The notes: generated by a model not told the origin, from the sequence alone. A DNA stretch of 48,678 nucleotides from Bacteroidales bacterium (GCA_018400295.1 JAGYMZ010000017.1:1-48678); one strand, 5' to 3'. Shown: positions 24,868 through 33,618, numbered from the stretch's first letter. A program made the numbers and translations.

Positions 24868-24898
24868 TTTTTGGCAGGCATAAAATTTGTTAATTTTA
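24868..24898 (+). promoter_or_regulatory. Possible promoter upstream of secreted protein gene 24932
   Basis: TTTTTG ending at 24873 is followed after 17 bases by TAATTTTA (24891-24898), one mismatch from TAnnTTTG. The start codon is 33 bases further on. This would separate the secreted-protein genes from the pigment operon. Confidence 0.35.
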
Positions 24899-24931
24899 GG
24901 TTTGAATTGGCAAATATTAAAATGTCGTGTT

Positions 24932-25555
24932 ATGAAAAAATTTTTTATTTCTGCAGTTCTTGTATTGTTTTTTGTTCCTGTGGCTCAGAGCCAGGATGCC
25001 GCCATGATCTTCAAAACACATGAGTGTACATGGTTCGGACTTGATTTTTCGAAGGTCAAGCTTATCGGATCGGAAGGCTTTTCGGATCCCTTTGAGATCA
25101 AGGATCGGTACTTTGAAGCATGGAACCAGTTGTTTGTGTCTGAACCGGATAAATATGATCTCGGGGAAGCGTTCATGAAGGATGAAGTGGATTTCAACCT
25201 GGATGTGGTGGAAGAACGTAATGCCATGCCCAAAGCCAGTGAGCTGGTCATGGAAGGGGATTACACCCTTGGTGAAGACGATGTGCAACAAATGATCAGT
25301 GAGTACAATACCGGAGGTAAAGATGGCCTTGGCGTGGTCTTTATCATGGAAACCTTTAATAAAAATGAACAGGAAGGAACCATGTGGGTTACGTTTTTTG
25401 ATATGAACAGCCGTGAGGTGCTCCTTACCAAAAGGATGAAAGGAAAAGCCGGTGGATTCGGATTGCGTAATTACTGGGCAAAGTCTTATTATAATGTCCT
25501 GAAGGATATTATGAAAAAGAAATACAAGGAATGGCGTAAAACATATGCGCATTAG
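24932..25555 (+). CDS. Secreted protein of unknown function
   Basis: A 207-residue protein with a signal peptide (KKFFISAVLVLFFVPVAQS, cleavage before QDAAM). I chose ATG 24932 because it gives a normal signal peptide; the frame also opens at 24887. The mature protein starts with HECTWFGLDFSKVKLIGSEG, a motif I associate with uncharacterised Bacteroidota periplasmic proteins, and ends with a basic helix (KDIMKKKYKEWRKTYAH). It shows the same size and style as the next gene (25810), so the two may be distant relatives. No catalytic motif is visible. It is transcribed in the same direction as the pigment cluster but may have its own promoter. Confidence 0.75.
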   Translation: MKKFFISAVLVLFFVPVAQSQDAAMIFKTHECTWFGLDFSKVKLIGSEGFSDPFEIKDRYFEAWNQLFVSEPDKYDLGEAFMKDEVDFNLDVVEERNAMPKASELVMEGDYTLGEDDVQQMISEYNTGGKDGLGVVFIMETFNKNEQEGTMWVTFFDMNSREVLLTKRMKGKAGGFGLRNYWAKSYYNVLKDIMKKKYKEWRKTYAH

Positions 25556-25809
25556 CGTTCCGGACCGGAAAAGAGGTGCTCAGGACCTGGCTTTCAAAAA
25601 AATACTTTTGACAGGATGCACCTGCTTTTGAAATATTCAGAAGCCGGGGAAGAAAATTTGCAGGAATGATGTGTTATCCCCGGCCCGGGGTTGGTTAATG
25701 AAATTCTTGCCGGATGTAAATAATCTTTGCATAGCATTCGATCCCGGTTTAATATGTTGTAATTTTATCAGGGAATTGGCAACGGATTATTCATATAAAC
25801 CATCTTACA

Positions 25810-26424
25810 ATGAAAAAAACAGGAATTATTCTTTTGGTATGTGTTTTTTTGGCAGGTTCTGCCAATATTATGGCTCAAAAAATAAAAATAAAGAAAGGCA
25901 GCCTGGATTTTTTGAAGGGGACTGAAGTGTTGAACGTTACCTTTGATTATTCGGGAATGGGTGTGGGTAAATTTGATAATGAGGAGGATTACATTGAAAA
26001 GAAACGGAAGGATTATAACGAGGACGAACCGGGTAAAGGCGACCGCTGGGCGGAGCACTGGGTCAATGACCGGGAAAAAAGTTATGAGCCTAAATTTATG
26101 GAGCTGTGCAACGCATATCTTGAGAAGGCAGATATTGATGCAAAAAAGGATCATCCTGAAGCAGAATATACGATGATCGTCCATACCGTCTTTACGGAAC
26201 CGGGCTTTAATGTGGGCATAGCACGAAAAAATGCAGAAATCGATGCGGAGGTTTCCATCGTGAAAACTTCCGCCCCGGATGATGTCAAAGCCTTCATTAC
26301 GGTCAAAAAATCCCCCGGAAGGTCTTTCGGTGGTGGTGATTTTGATACAGAGCTCAGGATATCCGAAGCGTATGCCAAAATGGGCAAGGAGCTTGGAAAG
26401 TTGATATATAAAAAGACGAAATAA
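25810..26424 (+). CDS. Secreted protein of unknown function
   Basis: A 204-residue protein with a signal peptide (KKTGIILLVCVFLAGSANIM, cleavage near AQK). The mature part has VTFDYSGMGVGKFDNEEDYI and KGDRWAEHWVNDREKSYEP, which I recognise as a recurring but uncharacterised Bacteroidota pattern, and a glycine-rich RSFGGGDFDTELRI near the C-terminus. It looks like a soluble periplasmic protein of mixed strands and helices. The 254-base gap before it contains a short palindrome at 25558-25570 but no convincing gene. An intrinsic terminator follows its stop. Confidence 0.75.
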   Translation: MKKTGIILLVCVFLAGSANIMAQKIKIKKGSLDFLKGTEVLNVTFDYSGMGVGKFDNEEDYIEKKRKDYNEDEPGKGDRWAEHWVNDREKSYEPKFMELCNAYLEKADIDAKKDHPEAEYTMIVHTVFTEPGFNVGIARKNAEIDAEVSIVKTSAPDDVKAFITVKKSPGRSFGGGDFDTELRISEAYAKMGKELGKLIYKKTK

Positions 26425-26441
26425 AAACAATTTCCTGCCGG

Positions 26442-26481
26442 CATCCCTGTTATTCTTCTTATTTCAGGGATGTCTTTTTTT
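26442..26481 (+). terminator. Intrinsic terminator
   Basis: CATCCCTG at 26442-26449 pairs perfectly with CAGGGATG at 26465-26472 and is followed by TCTTTTTTT. The loop of 15 bases is long but the stem and T-run are clear. It closes the rightward unit of the secreted proteins and, if no earlier terminator exists, the whole pigment region. Confidence 0.72.
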
Positions 26482-26520
26482 GATGGACCCGGGTTCTTAC
26501 TTTTTCTGTTTGGTATTTAC

Positions 26521-26528
26521 TACCTTTG
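26521..26528 (+). promoter_or_regulatory. -7 box upstream of acyltransferase gene
   Basis: TACCTTTG fits TAnnTTTG exactly and lies 19 bases before the ATG at 26548, just after the terminator. A -33 box at standard distance is not evident, so confidence is moderate. Confidence 0.4.
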
Positions 26529-26547
26529 CCGTTTTTAGTGCCCAATT

Positions 26548-27684
26548 ATGGCTAAACAATCAGAAAATTACAACGGGGTCAAACCGTATTCGGATGAGGA
26601 TATTTCCCTTGTTCTTGATCGTATCACCCGTGATGAGACATTTCCGAAGTTGATGGACTATGTTTTTCCTGGGGTTCCCCTGGATACATTGATAGAGAAG
26701 CTGAAGTCCTTTCAAACCATACGTGATTTTCAGATGAATTTCATGGCAAAAGCCGTGAATGGCATTTTAAAGAAGACTTCAGCAGGGCTTTCATACGATG
26801 GACTGGGAAAGATATTGCCCGGCCGTTCCTACCTTTACCTGGCCAATCACCGGGACATTATCCTGGATTCTTCCATACTCCAGCTGGTTTTGGTGAAGCA
26901 GGGAATGGATACCACCGAAATTGCCATTGGCGACAACTTGATGATCTCCGATTTTGTAACGGATATAGGCAAATTGAATAAGATGATCCTCGTCAAGAGG
27001 AACGGCTCCCGGCGTGACCTCTTGCAGTTTTCGCAGAATCTATCCAGATACATCCGCGATTCGGTGACCAAGCGAGACCAGTCCTTCTGGATCGCCCACC
27101 GTAACGGCAGGACTAAAAACGGGGATGACCGCACTGATGCCGGATTGCTCAAAATGCTATATATGAGCGGGGCAAAGGATTTTGTGAAAAACCTGGAAGA
27201 GCTCCGGATCGTGCCTGTGGCTATTTCCTACGAGATCGAACCCTGCGCATTCTTAAAAACACGGGAAATATACATGTCGCAGGACAGTCCTTATGTCAAG
27301 AAACCCGGGGAGGACCTGGAAAGCATCCTTACCGGGCTGATGCAGGACAAAGGACGGATACATCTTTCCTTCGGCGATGTGGTGCACCCTGGCGGGTTGG
27401 ACATCGCAGGCGGGTCCCTGAATGAAAAACTCACCAGTCTTGCCCGGCATATTGATGCATGCATGCACCGGCAATATAAGCTGTGGCCGAACAACTATAT
27501 CGCATATGACCTGTTGTACGGGGATACATACAGCAAAAGGTATTCCCCCCGCCAGAAAAGGGAATTCCAGGAAGGCCTTGCACTTGCCTGTGCAAAGATC
27601 AAGGGCGACCCGGAGGAAATCCAGAGGATCTTTCTGGAAATGTACGGGAAGCCGGTAGAAAATAAGCCTGTGGCGGACCGTTAA
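26548..27684 (+). CDS. PlsC-like glycerolipid acyltransferase
   Basis: A 378-residue protein of the lysophosphatidate/glycerol-phosphate acyltransferase superfamily. The catalytic motif is YLANHRDIILDSS, a NHxxxD variant, and later segments such as MILVKRNGSRRDL and SFWIAHRNGRTKNGDD match substrate-binding blocks of the family. It lacks a clear long membrane helix. Its role is probably in phospholipid or ornithine/sulfonolipid acylation rather than the pigment pathway, because it follows a terminator and carries its own -7 box. The exact acceptor is unknown. The 3' end overlaps the convergent membrane protein gene by four bases. Confidence 0.8.
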   Translation: MAKQSENYNGVKPYSDEDISLVLDRITRDETFPKLMDYVFPGVPLDTLIEKLKSFQTIRDFQMNFMAKAVNGILKKTSAGLSYDGLGKILPGRSYLYLANHRDIILDSSILQLVLVKQGMDTTEIAIGDNLMISDFVTDIGKLNKMILVKRNGSRRDLLQFSQNLSRYIRDSVTKRDQSFWIAHRNGRTKNGDDRTDAGLLKMLYMSGAKDFVKNLEELRIVPVAISYEIEPCAFLKTREIYMSQDSPYVKKPGEDLESILTGLMQDKGRIHLSFGDVVHPGGLDIAGGSLNEKLTSLARHIDACMHRQYKLWPNNYIAYDLLYGDTYSKRYSPRQKREFQEGLALACAKIKGDPEEIQRIFLEMYGKPVENKPVADR

Positions 27685-28442
27685 AGTACATGCGGTATCA
27701 CTGCCCTGCGCCTGGGGGGATAATCCTCAAATGTTTCTTTGTACCATTGATGGTGATCTCTGGCTCGGGGGATGAGATTGGCTGCGGTCCAGACAGCAAA
27801 AGACAGGCCGGCCGGGTTCCACATCATTACAGCATAGCCGGCCCATTCCACGATCTCTCCAAGGTGGTTCGGACAGGATACCCAGCGGAACACCCCTCCC
27901 CGGGGAATCCGGTATCCGTTCGCAGAACTTTTGCGGAGTTGTATCAGCTTATTGTCTGCCCACCAGTTTAACGACATTCCTGCGATAAACAAAATCAGGC
28001 CCGCAATAAATGGAATACCGCTTAACCAGCCTGCGGGGTATATCCCTCCGTAATTTCCCAGGAAGTAACCAATGATGAAGCCGTTGACAAGATTGAAGAA
28101 CACGGCCATGAACACAATGACCAACGGCATTTTCTTTCCATGGGTACGGAGCCGGAAAGGAAAGACCAGTACACGGTTCACATAATGAACAATGAACAGT
28201 AGGAACAACACCCAGACCACCGTGTTCTTTTCTCCCTGTCCCAGGAAAAAGAAAATGGCTGGAACTGCCAGGGCAGGCAGCTCCATAAGTATCCAGCCGG
28301 TGCGGTTGCCGATCTGAGGTCCCCAGCCGGGACGGGAATGCCGGCCGTAAGGTGCGGAGATCCTTAGCAGAAGCAGAAAGGTGAATACAGCCACGGCGAT
28401 CCAGATATAAACGATGAGGTAAAATGAGGAAAGGCTCAGCAT
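27681..28442 (-). CDS. Steroid 5-alpha-reductase-family membrane protein
   Basis: A 253-residue integral membrane protein with about six hydrophobic helices. The C-terminal signature is strong: GYRIPRGGVFRWVSCPNHLG, EIVEWAGYAVMMWNPAG and HHQWYKETFEDYPPRRRAVI match the 3-oxo-5-alpha-steroid 4-dehydrogenase C-terminal domain. Enzymes of this family use NADPH to reduce a conjugated carbon-carbon double bond in steroids or fatty enoyl thioesters. Bacterial relatives from gut Bacteroidota act on host steroids, while others may act on lipids of their own. It is divergent with gatE and convergent with the acyltransferase, so it is probably transcribed alone. Substrate is not determined. Confidence 0.85.
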   Translation of the reverse strand: MLSLSSFYLIVYIWIAVAVFTFLLLLRISAPYGRHSRPGWGPQIGNRTGWILMELPALAVPAIFFFLGQGEKNTVVWVLFLLFIVHYVNRVLVFPFRLRTHGKKMPLVIVFMAVFFNLVNGFIIGYFLGNYGGIYPAGWLSGIPFIAGLILFIAGMSLNWWADNKLIQLRKSSANGYRIPRGGVFRWVSCPNHLGEIVEWAGYAVMMWNPAGLSFAVWTAANLIPRARDHHQWYKETFEDYPPRRRAVIPHVL

Positions 28443-28522
28443 ACGAACGGATTTTTGCCTAAAAATAGGGAAAATAAATCGAATCCCCTATGCAGTGGCG
28501 CTCCGGTTCGGCATTTTATTAT

Positions 28523-28530
28523 TACTTTTG
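28523..28530 (+). promoter_or_regulatory. -7 box upstream of gatE
   Basis: TACTTTTG fits TAnnTTTG exactly and lies 42 bases before ATG 28572. This supports that ATG as the gatE start, since the in-frame ATG at 28455 would lie upstream of the promoter. No good -33 box is visible. Confidence 0.42.
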
Positions 28531-28571
28531 GCCTTTTAAATAATTGTTCGTTCCCTATTTATGACGCGGTT

Positions 28572-30545
28572 ATGACGAAAAAGTTCGATCCAAAGGAGAA
28601 TTACTGCCACAGCAAAGAAAAGATCGGTTACGTAAGCAGAAAAGAAGCGACACAGGAGACCTATGACCGGATAGGATTTATGTCCGGACTGGAAGTTCAC
28701 CAGCAACTTAAAACAAAAGAAAAGCTTTTTTGTCATTGCCCTTCCGGCGTATACAATTCCAGCGATGATTATGATGCGGAGCTGATCCGCCACATGCGTC
28801 CTACCCTTAGTGAACTGGGCGAATATGATGGAACTGCATTGATGGAATTCAAAACCCGCAAGCAAATTGTTTACCGCCTGAAGAATGAAACGGCATGCAC
28901 ATACGAAGTGGACGATACCCCGCCATTCCCTGTAAACCGGGAAGCGCTGGAGATAGCCATTGAGATCAGCCTGCTTTCCAAGCTCAATATTGTGGGAGAG
29001 GTGCACATAACCCGGAAACAATACCTGGATGGCAGCATTCCCACCGGTTTTCAGCGCACTGCCATCATCGGTGTGGAAGGGGCCATACCACTGAAGCATA
29101 AAAATATCCGGTTAATACAGCTCAGCCTGGAAGAGGATTCCTGCCGTGAGATATCCGACGTGGGCCATGTGCGTATCTTCAAAACCGACCGGCTCGGGAT
29201 GCCCCTGATCGAAACGGTGACGTATCCGGATTGTGCAAATCCGGATGAAGTAAAGGAGGCCTGTGATTATATCCGGTTTTTAAACCGGTCGACCGGTAAA
29301 GTCCGGACAGGCATGGGCTCCGGACGCGAAGATGTGAATGTGAGCTGCCGGGGAGGTACACGCGTTGAGATCAAAGGGGTGGCCCATACAAAATGGATAC
29401 CTGAACTTACCCATAACGAGAGCTTCAGACAATGGGCCCTGCTGCATGTCCGGGAAGAGCTTAAAGCCCGGGTTCCCAATTCCGGGATATGGAAGATGGA
29501 CCACAAACAGTTAAATCCACATAATTTTAATTTTCGGTATAAACCTTTAAACAAAGCCAAAAAGGATCATATTAAGGTCGTGGCCGTGAACCTGCCTGGC
29601 TTTCACGCCCTGCTTTCGCATTTTACCCAGCCCGGGAAAATATTTGCCGATGAGATCAGCGACCGGCTCAAGGTTATTGCATGCATCGAAAAACCCAATA
29701 TGACCCACACCGAAGCATTTAAGCAGATTATTTCCCGGAAAGACTGGTATAAGATACAGAAGCTGCTTAAATCCAGGGAAAGGGATGCGCAGATTGTTTT
29801 CTGGGGCCCGGAGGAAGATCTGGAAACTGCCCTGGAAACCATTGAGGAAAGGTGCCGCATAGCTTTTGAAGGGATTCCCAATGAAACCCGTAAGTCTTTT
29901 GAGAATGGAACCACTGTCTTTGAGCGCGTGCTGCCCGGGGCTGACCGCATGTACCCCGACACGGATTCCGCACCCATACCCCTTACGGATGATTATATTG
30001 AAAAATTGCGGGAAAGACTGCCCAGTGAAGTGATTGAACGCTATAAACAAATGAAGGAATGGGGAATTCCAGAAGACACCTATACATACATATTCAAGAA
30101 GAACCTCTATCCCCTGATGGAAAGGATCATCAAGGACCTTAAGCTGGATCCCTGTTTTGTGGGTACTTTTTTCGGGCATACACTAAAATTCGTGGAAGGA
30201 CATTATACCCCCGCCACGGAGTTCAATTATTTCATCATTCTTTCCATGTTTAAATTCATCAAACGGGAAAAACTGGAATGGGATATTGCCGGAGAAATGC
30301 TTCCGGTCATCTATAAGCATCCCAAGATGGAATTTGCTTCCGCCCTTACGGTGATCAAGTATAAAAAGATCGAAAGGGAAACCATATTGAAAACCATTGC
30401 TTTCCTGAAAAACAAATACCGTGAAATTGGCCGTTCCGCGAACCGGGAAGATGAAAAGAACTGGATCATGGGTGAGTTGAGGAGCATGGCCCTTGGGAAT
30501 ATACCCTTGCGGGAACTGTCGGAAATAATTATCAATGAAAAATAA
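28572..30545 (+). CDS. gatE: Archaeal-type Glu-tRNA(Gln) amidotransferase subunit E
   Basis: A 657-residue GatE. GatE with GatD converts Glu-tRNA(Gln) to Gln-tRNA(Gln). The N-terminal GatB-like kinase part has GFMSGLEVHQQLKTKEKLFC, GSIPTGFQRTAIIG, LIQLSLEEDSCREI and SCRGGTRVEIKGV. The insert domain specific to GatE carries GIPNETRKSFENGTTVFER and PGADRMYPDTDSAPI, absent from bacterial GatB. The C-terminal YqeY-like tail is helical (about residues 540-655). I chose ATG 28572 because it precedes the conserved KEKIGYVSRKEA region and follows a -7 box. It is paired with gatD 26 bases downstream, as expected for the heterodimer. The type is regarded as archaeal, so its presence here is unusual. 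Confidence 0.95.
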   Translation: MTKKFDPKENYCHSKEKIGYVSRKEATQETYDRIGFMSGLEVHQQLKTKEKLFCHCPSGVYNSSDDYDAELIRHMRPTLSELGEYDGTALMEFKTRKQIVYRLKNETACTYEVDDTPPFPVNREALEIAIEISLLSKLNIVGEVHITRKQYLDGSIPTGFQRTAIIGVEGAIPLKHKNIRLIQLSLEEDSCREISDVGHVRIFKTDRLGMPLIETVTYPDCANPDEVKEACDYIRFLNRSTGKVRTGMGSGREDVNVSCRGGTRVEIKGVAHTKWIPELTHNESFRQWALLHVREELKARVPNSGIWKMDHKQLNPHNFNFRYKPLNKAKKDHIKVVAVNLPGFHALLSHFTQPGKIFADEISDRLKVIACIEKPNMTHTEAFKQIISRKDWYKIQKLLKSRERDAQIVFWGPEEDLETALETIEERCRIAFEGIPNETRKSFENGTTVFERVLPGADRMYPDTDSAPIPLTDDYIEKLRERLPSEVIERYKQMKEWGIPEDTYTYIFKKNLYPLMERIIKDLKLDPCFVGTFFGHTLKFVEGHYTPATEFNYFIILSMFKFIKREKLEWDIAGEMLPVIYKHPKMEFASALTVIKYKKIERETILKTIAFLKNKYREIGRSANREDEKNWIMGELRSMALGNIPLRELSEIIINEK

Positions 30546-30571
30546 CCCCCTACTGCTAAATTCGTTAAGAT

Positions 30572-31957
30572 ATGAGTGATGATTTCTTTCAGGGATACCA
30601 GGGCGATGCGCTGGAAGTGCTTAAAAAATACAATGTACGTGTCTGGGGTCAGTCTGAGATTGAAACGACACGGGGGCGCTTTGTAGGCACCATCCTGCCG
30701 CGTTCGGAAAATGACGACGACAAGCATATTGTGTTGAAGATCCCTACCGGCTATAATGTGGGCATCGATATCCGGACCATTGAAACGATGCAGGAAACAG
30801 GCTATAAAAAGGCCAATTACAAGATACCCGAGAAGGAGTTCCCCATCACCGAAGGATTGCCGAACGTGAAGCTTTTCGGGACCGGCGGGACCATTGCATC
30901 CCGGCTGGATTACCGGACTGGTGCCGTTATCCCTGCCTTTTCACCCGGAGAGCTGTATGGTGCCGTACCAGAGCTGGCCGATATCTGTAACCTGGAAACA
31001 GAAAAAGTATTTGCCGTGTTCAGCGAAAATATGGGGCCCATGCAGTACATGAAACTGGCCAGGGCCATAGGCAAGGAAATTGAGAATGGCATCGATGGCA
31101 TCGTGATCGGTCACGGAACAGACACTTTGCACCATACAGGCGCAGCCCTTACGTTTATGGTGCAGAACCCTCCTGTGCCCATTGTTCTGGTGGGTTCCCA
31201 GCGATCATCCGACCGTCCCAGCTCCGATGCGGCCCTGAACCTGATGCATGCCATGTATACCGCAGGAAATTCCGACATAGCGGAAGTTATGGTATGTATG
31301 TTCGGCCCTACATCGGATGAATACGGACTGCTGCATAAGGGTACGCGGGTGCGGAAAATGCATTCTTCTTACCGGTCTACCTTTCGCACCATAGGCGATA
31401 CCCCGTTGGCTACCGTTACCCGTAAAGGGTTCAGACACATTAAGAAAACATACAACCACCGGCGGAAAGACCACAAAGTGGAGATCAAGCCCTATTTCAG
31501 TGATGCGGTGACCATGCTGTATTATTATCCAGGGATGAAGCCGGATACGATCGACGCTTTGGTGGATGCCGGGTACAAGGGCATTATTTTCGTTGGGACA
31601 GGACTGGGGCATGTAAATAAGGAGCTGTATCCTGCCATCGAACGAGCCCATGCCAAAGGGGTGCATATGTACATGACCCTGCAGACCATCTGGGGGTACG
31701 TACACATGTTCGTTTATGATACAGGTCGCGATATGATGGCCAAGGGGATCATTCCCGCCGGGAACATGCTTCCCGAAGTTGCCTGGGTTAAGCTTAGCTG
31801 GATCCTGGGACAGACCGATGACCCGGAGGAGGTCAAAAAGATGATGCTCACTTCCGTGAATGATGAGATCACACCCAGGGAACCCTATAACGGATATCTG
31901 GTTTATCAGGGAGGTGTGCCGGAAGTGGAAGAATTTATCCGGAAAGTCCATAAATAG
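30572..31957 (+). CDS. gatD: Archaeal-type Glu-tRNA(Gln) amidotransferase subunit D
   Basis: A 461-residue GatD, the asparaginase-like subunit that releases ammonia for GatE. Residues 1 to about 95 form the GatD-specific small barrel domain (RGRFVGTILPRSEN, LKIPTGYNVGIDI). The asparaginase domain follows, with catalytic Thr in LFGTGGTIAS (residues 101-110), the second Thr/Asp in GHGTDTLHHTG (180-190) and Lys262 in GTRVRKMHSSYRS. The N-terminal domain and length separate it from a plain asparaginase. It lies 26 bases behind gatE with no promoter between, so they form an operon. All active-site residues seem intact. Confidence 0.95.
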   Translation: MSDDFFQGYQGDALEVLKKYNVRVWGQSEIETTRGRFVGTILPRSENDDDKHIVLKIPTGYNVGIDIRTIETMQETGYKKANYKIPEKEFPITEGLPNVKLFGTGGTIASRLDYRTGAVIPAFSPGELYGAVPELADICNLETEKVFAVFSENMGPMQYMKLARAIGKEIENGIDGIVIGHGTDTLHHTGAALTFMVQNPPVPIVLVGSQRSSDRPSSDAALNLMHAMYTAGNSDIAEVMVCMFGPTSDEYGLLHKGTRVRKMHSSYRSTFRTIGDTPLATVTRKGFRHIKKTYNHRRKDHKVEIKPYFSDAVTMLYYYPGMKPDTIDALVDAGYKGIIFVGTGLGHVNKELYPAIERAHAKGVHMYMTLQTIWGYVHMFVYDTGRDMMAKGIIPAGNMLPEVAWVKLSWILGQTDDPEEVKKMMLTSVNDEITPREPYNGYLVYQGGVPEVEEFIRKVHK

Positions 31958-31969
31958 CTGATTGATAAT

Positions 31970-32006
31970 GCCGGGAAAAGGAAATGGCAATGATCGCCTT
32001 TCCGGC
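31970..32006 (+). terminator. Inverted repeat after gatD, possible terminator
   Basis: GCCGGGAAAAGG at 31970-31981 and CCTTTCCGGC at 31997-32006 can pair with small bulges. The downstream sequence is only partly T-rich, so it may be a weak terminator or just an inverted repeat between gatD and the nuclease-like gene. Confidence 0.35.
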
Positions 32007-32022
32007 TTATATTGAATAAGGC

Positions 32023-33300
32023 ATGAAAAGAATCCTGATCATCGGCCTTTGCTTATTTGTTTTCCGGATGGTGCCCTGTGCGCAGGATACCCTTCGCGTA
32101 ATGCATTATAACCTTCTTAATTACGGGGTTATTACCGACCACTGTACCAGTGTGAATAATAATGTGAACGATAAGAACCAATATCTCAAGACCATCCTGG
32201 AATATGCAGAACCTCATATTCTAACGGTGAATGAGATCAAGTGCAGTGTTCAGCTTTACGATAAGCTCCTCAACGGATGCCTGGATGAATATATGCCGGA
32301 TATGTTCGAGCGGGTCGGCAAAACCTGTCCTTCCGTTACGGACCTCTCCAATATGATCTATTACCGTAAAGATAAGCTCTGTTTTCATTCCCAGGATGTT
32401 GTCCCTACAAATTACCGGGATATCAATGTGGTGAAGCTGTATTACAACGCACCGGACCTGGCGGCTACACAGGATACCATATTCCTGGTTTGCATGATCG
32501 CCCATCTGAAGGCCGGGAACGACTGGTATGATATGCAGGAGAGAGCGGATGAAGCGGCACGGGCCATGCAGTATATAGAACAACTGGATGGTATGGGCAA
32601 CCTCCTGTTATGCGGGGATCTGAATGTGTATAACGGTAGCGAACAGGCATTCCAGACCTTCGTGAACCATCCCGTGGAAGATGCCCGTTTCTATGACCCC
32701 ATTAATATGATCGGGGACTGGCATAACAACCCATCCTATGCCATTACACATACCCAGTCGACACATACGGTTCCCAATTGTTTTATTTCAGGGGGCATGG
32801 ACGACCGCTTTGATTTTATCCTGGCTTCTGCTTCCATCATGAACAATGATCATAGAATGGCTTATATTCCTGGATCATACCATGCACTGGGACAAGACGG
32901 CCGGCATTTCAACAGCGCCCTGACCGGGGCTCCGCAAAACACCACAGTACCGCAAGATGTACTGCATGCTTTGTATGATATGTCGGACCATCTTCCGGTA
33001 TGTATGGATTTGGCTGTGGAAAGCCACCTTGGAGTGGCCGAATCAATGCATGCCGGTTATATTGAAGTTTTGAACCCGGTTTCGGATGCGCTCAGGATCA
33101 ATGTTAAGATCCCTGTCCATGGCAAGGTCTCTGTTCAGGTTTTTACGCTCCGGGGCAAACCCGTTAAAGCATATATGCTGAGGTCCCCTGCCGGGATGAT
33201 ACACCTGCCTGTTGACGGACTGTCTGCCGGGACGTATTTCGTCCGTTTGGCTACGCAGAGGGGTTTGTCAAATACATCAAGGGTTTTATTGCTTCCCTGA
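32023..33300 (+). CDS. Secreted endonuclease/exonuclease/phosphatase-fold protein with T9SS sorting domain
   Basis: A 425-residue exported protein. A signal peptide (KRILIIGLCLFVFRMVPCAQ) leads into an EEP-fold domain: MHYNLLNYG, ILTVNEIKC, LLLCGDLNVYNGSEQ and SDHLPVCMDL supply the expected Asn, Glu, Asp and His positions. The last 75 or so residues form a type IX secretion C-terminal domain: a beta-sandwich with EVLNPVSDALRIN, VSVQVFTLRGKPV and LPVDGLSAGTYFVRLATQ. It is therefore expected to cross the outer membrane and be released or attached to the surface. It may be a nuclease, phosphatase or sphingomyelinase-like enzyme; the sequence alone does not decide. Inverted repeats flank the gene. 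Confidence 0.87.
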   Translation: MKRILIIGLCLFVFRMVPCAQDTLRVMHYNLLNYGVITDHCTSVNNNVNDKNQYLKTILEYAEPHILTVNEIKCSVQLYDKLLNGCLDEYMPDMFERVGKTCPSVTDLSNMIYYRKDKLCFHSQDVVPTNYRDINVVKLYYNAPDLAATQDTIFLVCMIAHLKAGNDWYDMQERADEAARAMQYIEQLDGMGNLLLCGDLNVYNGSEQAFQTFVNHPVEDARFYDPINMIGDWHNNPSYAITHTQSTHTVPNCFISGGMDDRFDFILASASIMNNDHRMAYIPGSYHALGQDGRHFNSALTGAPQNTTVPQDVLHALYDMSDHLPVCMDLAVESHLGVAESMHAGYIEVLNPVSDALRINVKIPVHGKVSVQVFTLRGKPVKAYMLRSPAGMIHLPVDGLSAGTYFVRLATQRGLSNTSRVLLLP

Positions 33301-33562
33301 TCCTGTGAACGGGCGCCGGCCTTAAGGAATCCGGCTGGGATTTTGACATCCTGGAAGATCATGGAACCGGAAGAGGGATCTCAGAGGACTACCTTGTTTT
33401 ATCGCCGCAACCGTCATGGACGCTTGCCGCATGGATAGCGGTGGTCCTTTCGAGGCGCTTAAGCATCAGCGGCTGGCCGGATACGCAGTTTGGTGTTCTG
33501 AGGATTTTTCCCCTGCAAACTTGCATTTTTTCCTTTTATTTCGTATATTATGGTTGTTCGTA

Positions 33563-33590
33563 TTGACGGGATCTTTAAATAATACATTTA
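33563..33590 (+). promoter_or_regulatory. Possible promoter of the zinc-ribbon gene
   Basis: TTG at 33563-33565 is followed after 17 bases by TACATTTA at 33583-33590, one mismatch from TAnnTTTG. It lies 44 bases before the chosen start codon. Confidence 0.38.
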
Positions 33591-33618
33591 GGATTGCGAA
33601 TTAACCTTCGTAATGTTG

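Noticed and set aside
25558-25570. Palindrome TTCCGGACCGGAA after the secreted-protein gene
   Set aside because: The stem is short, no T-run follows and there is no second copy nearby, so neither terminator nor operator can be supported.
28455-28571. N-terminal extension of GatE from ATG 28455
   Set aside because: The added 39 residues lack GatE similarity and the start would lie upstream of the -7 box at 28523.
31205-31990. Minus-strand open frame opposite gatD
   Set aside because: gatD is complete with active-site residues; the antisense translation shows only low-complexity mirrored composition.
33416-33604. Possible 62-residue gene between the nuclease-like and zinc-ribbon genes
   Set aside because: No ribosome site, no recognisable sequence, and the last part overlaps a promoter-like region.
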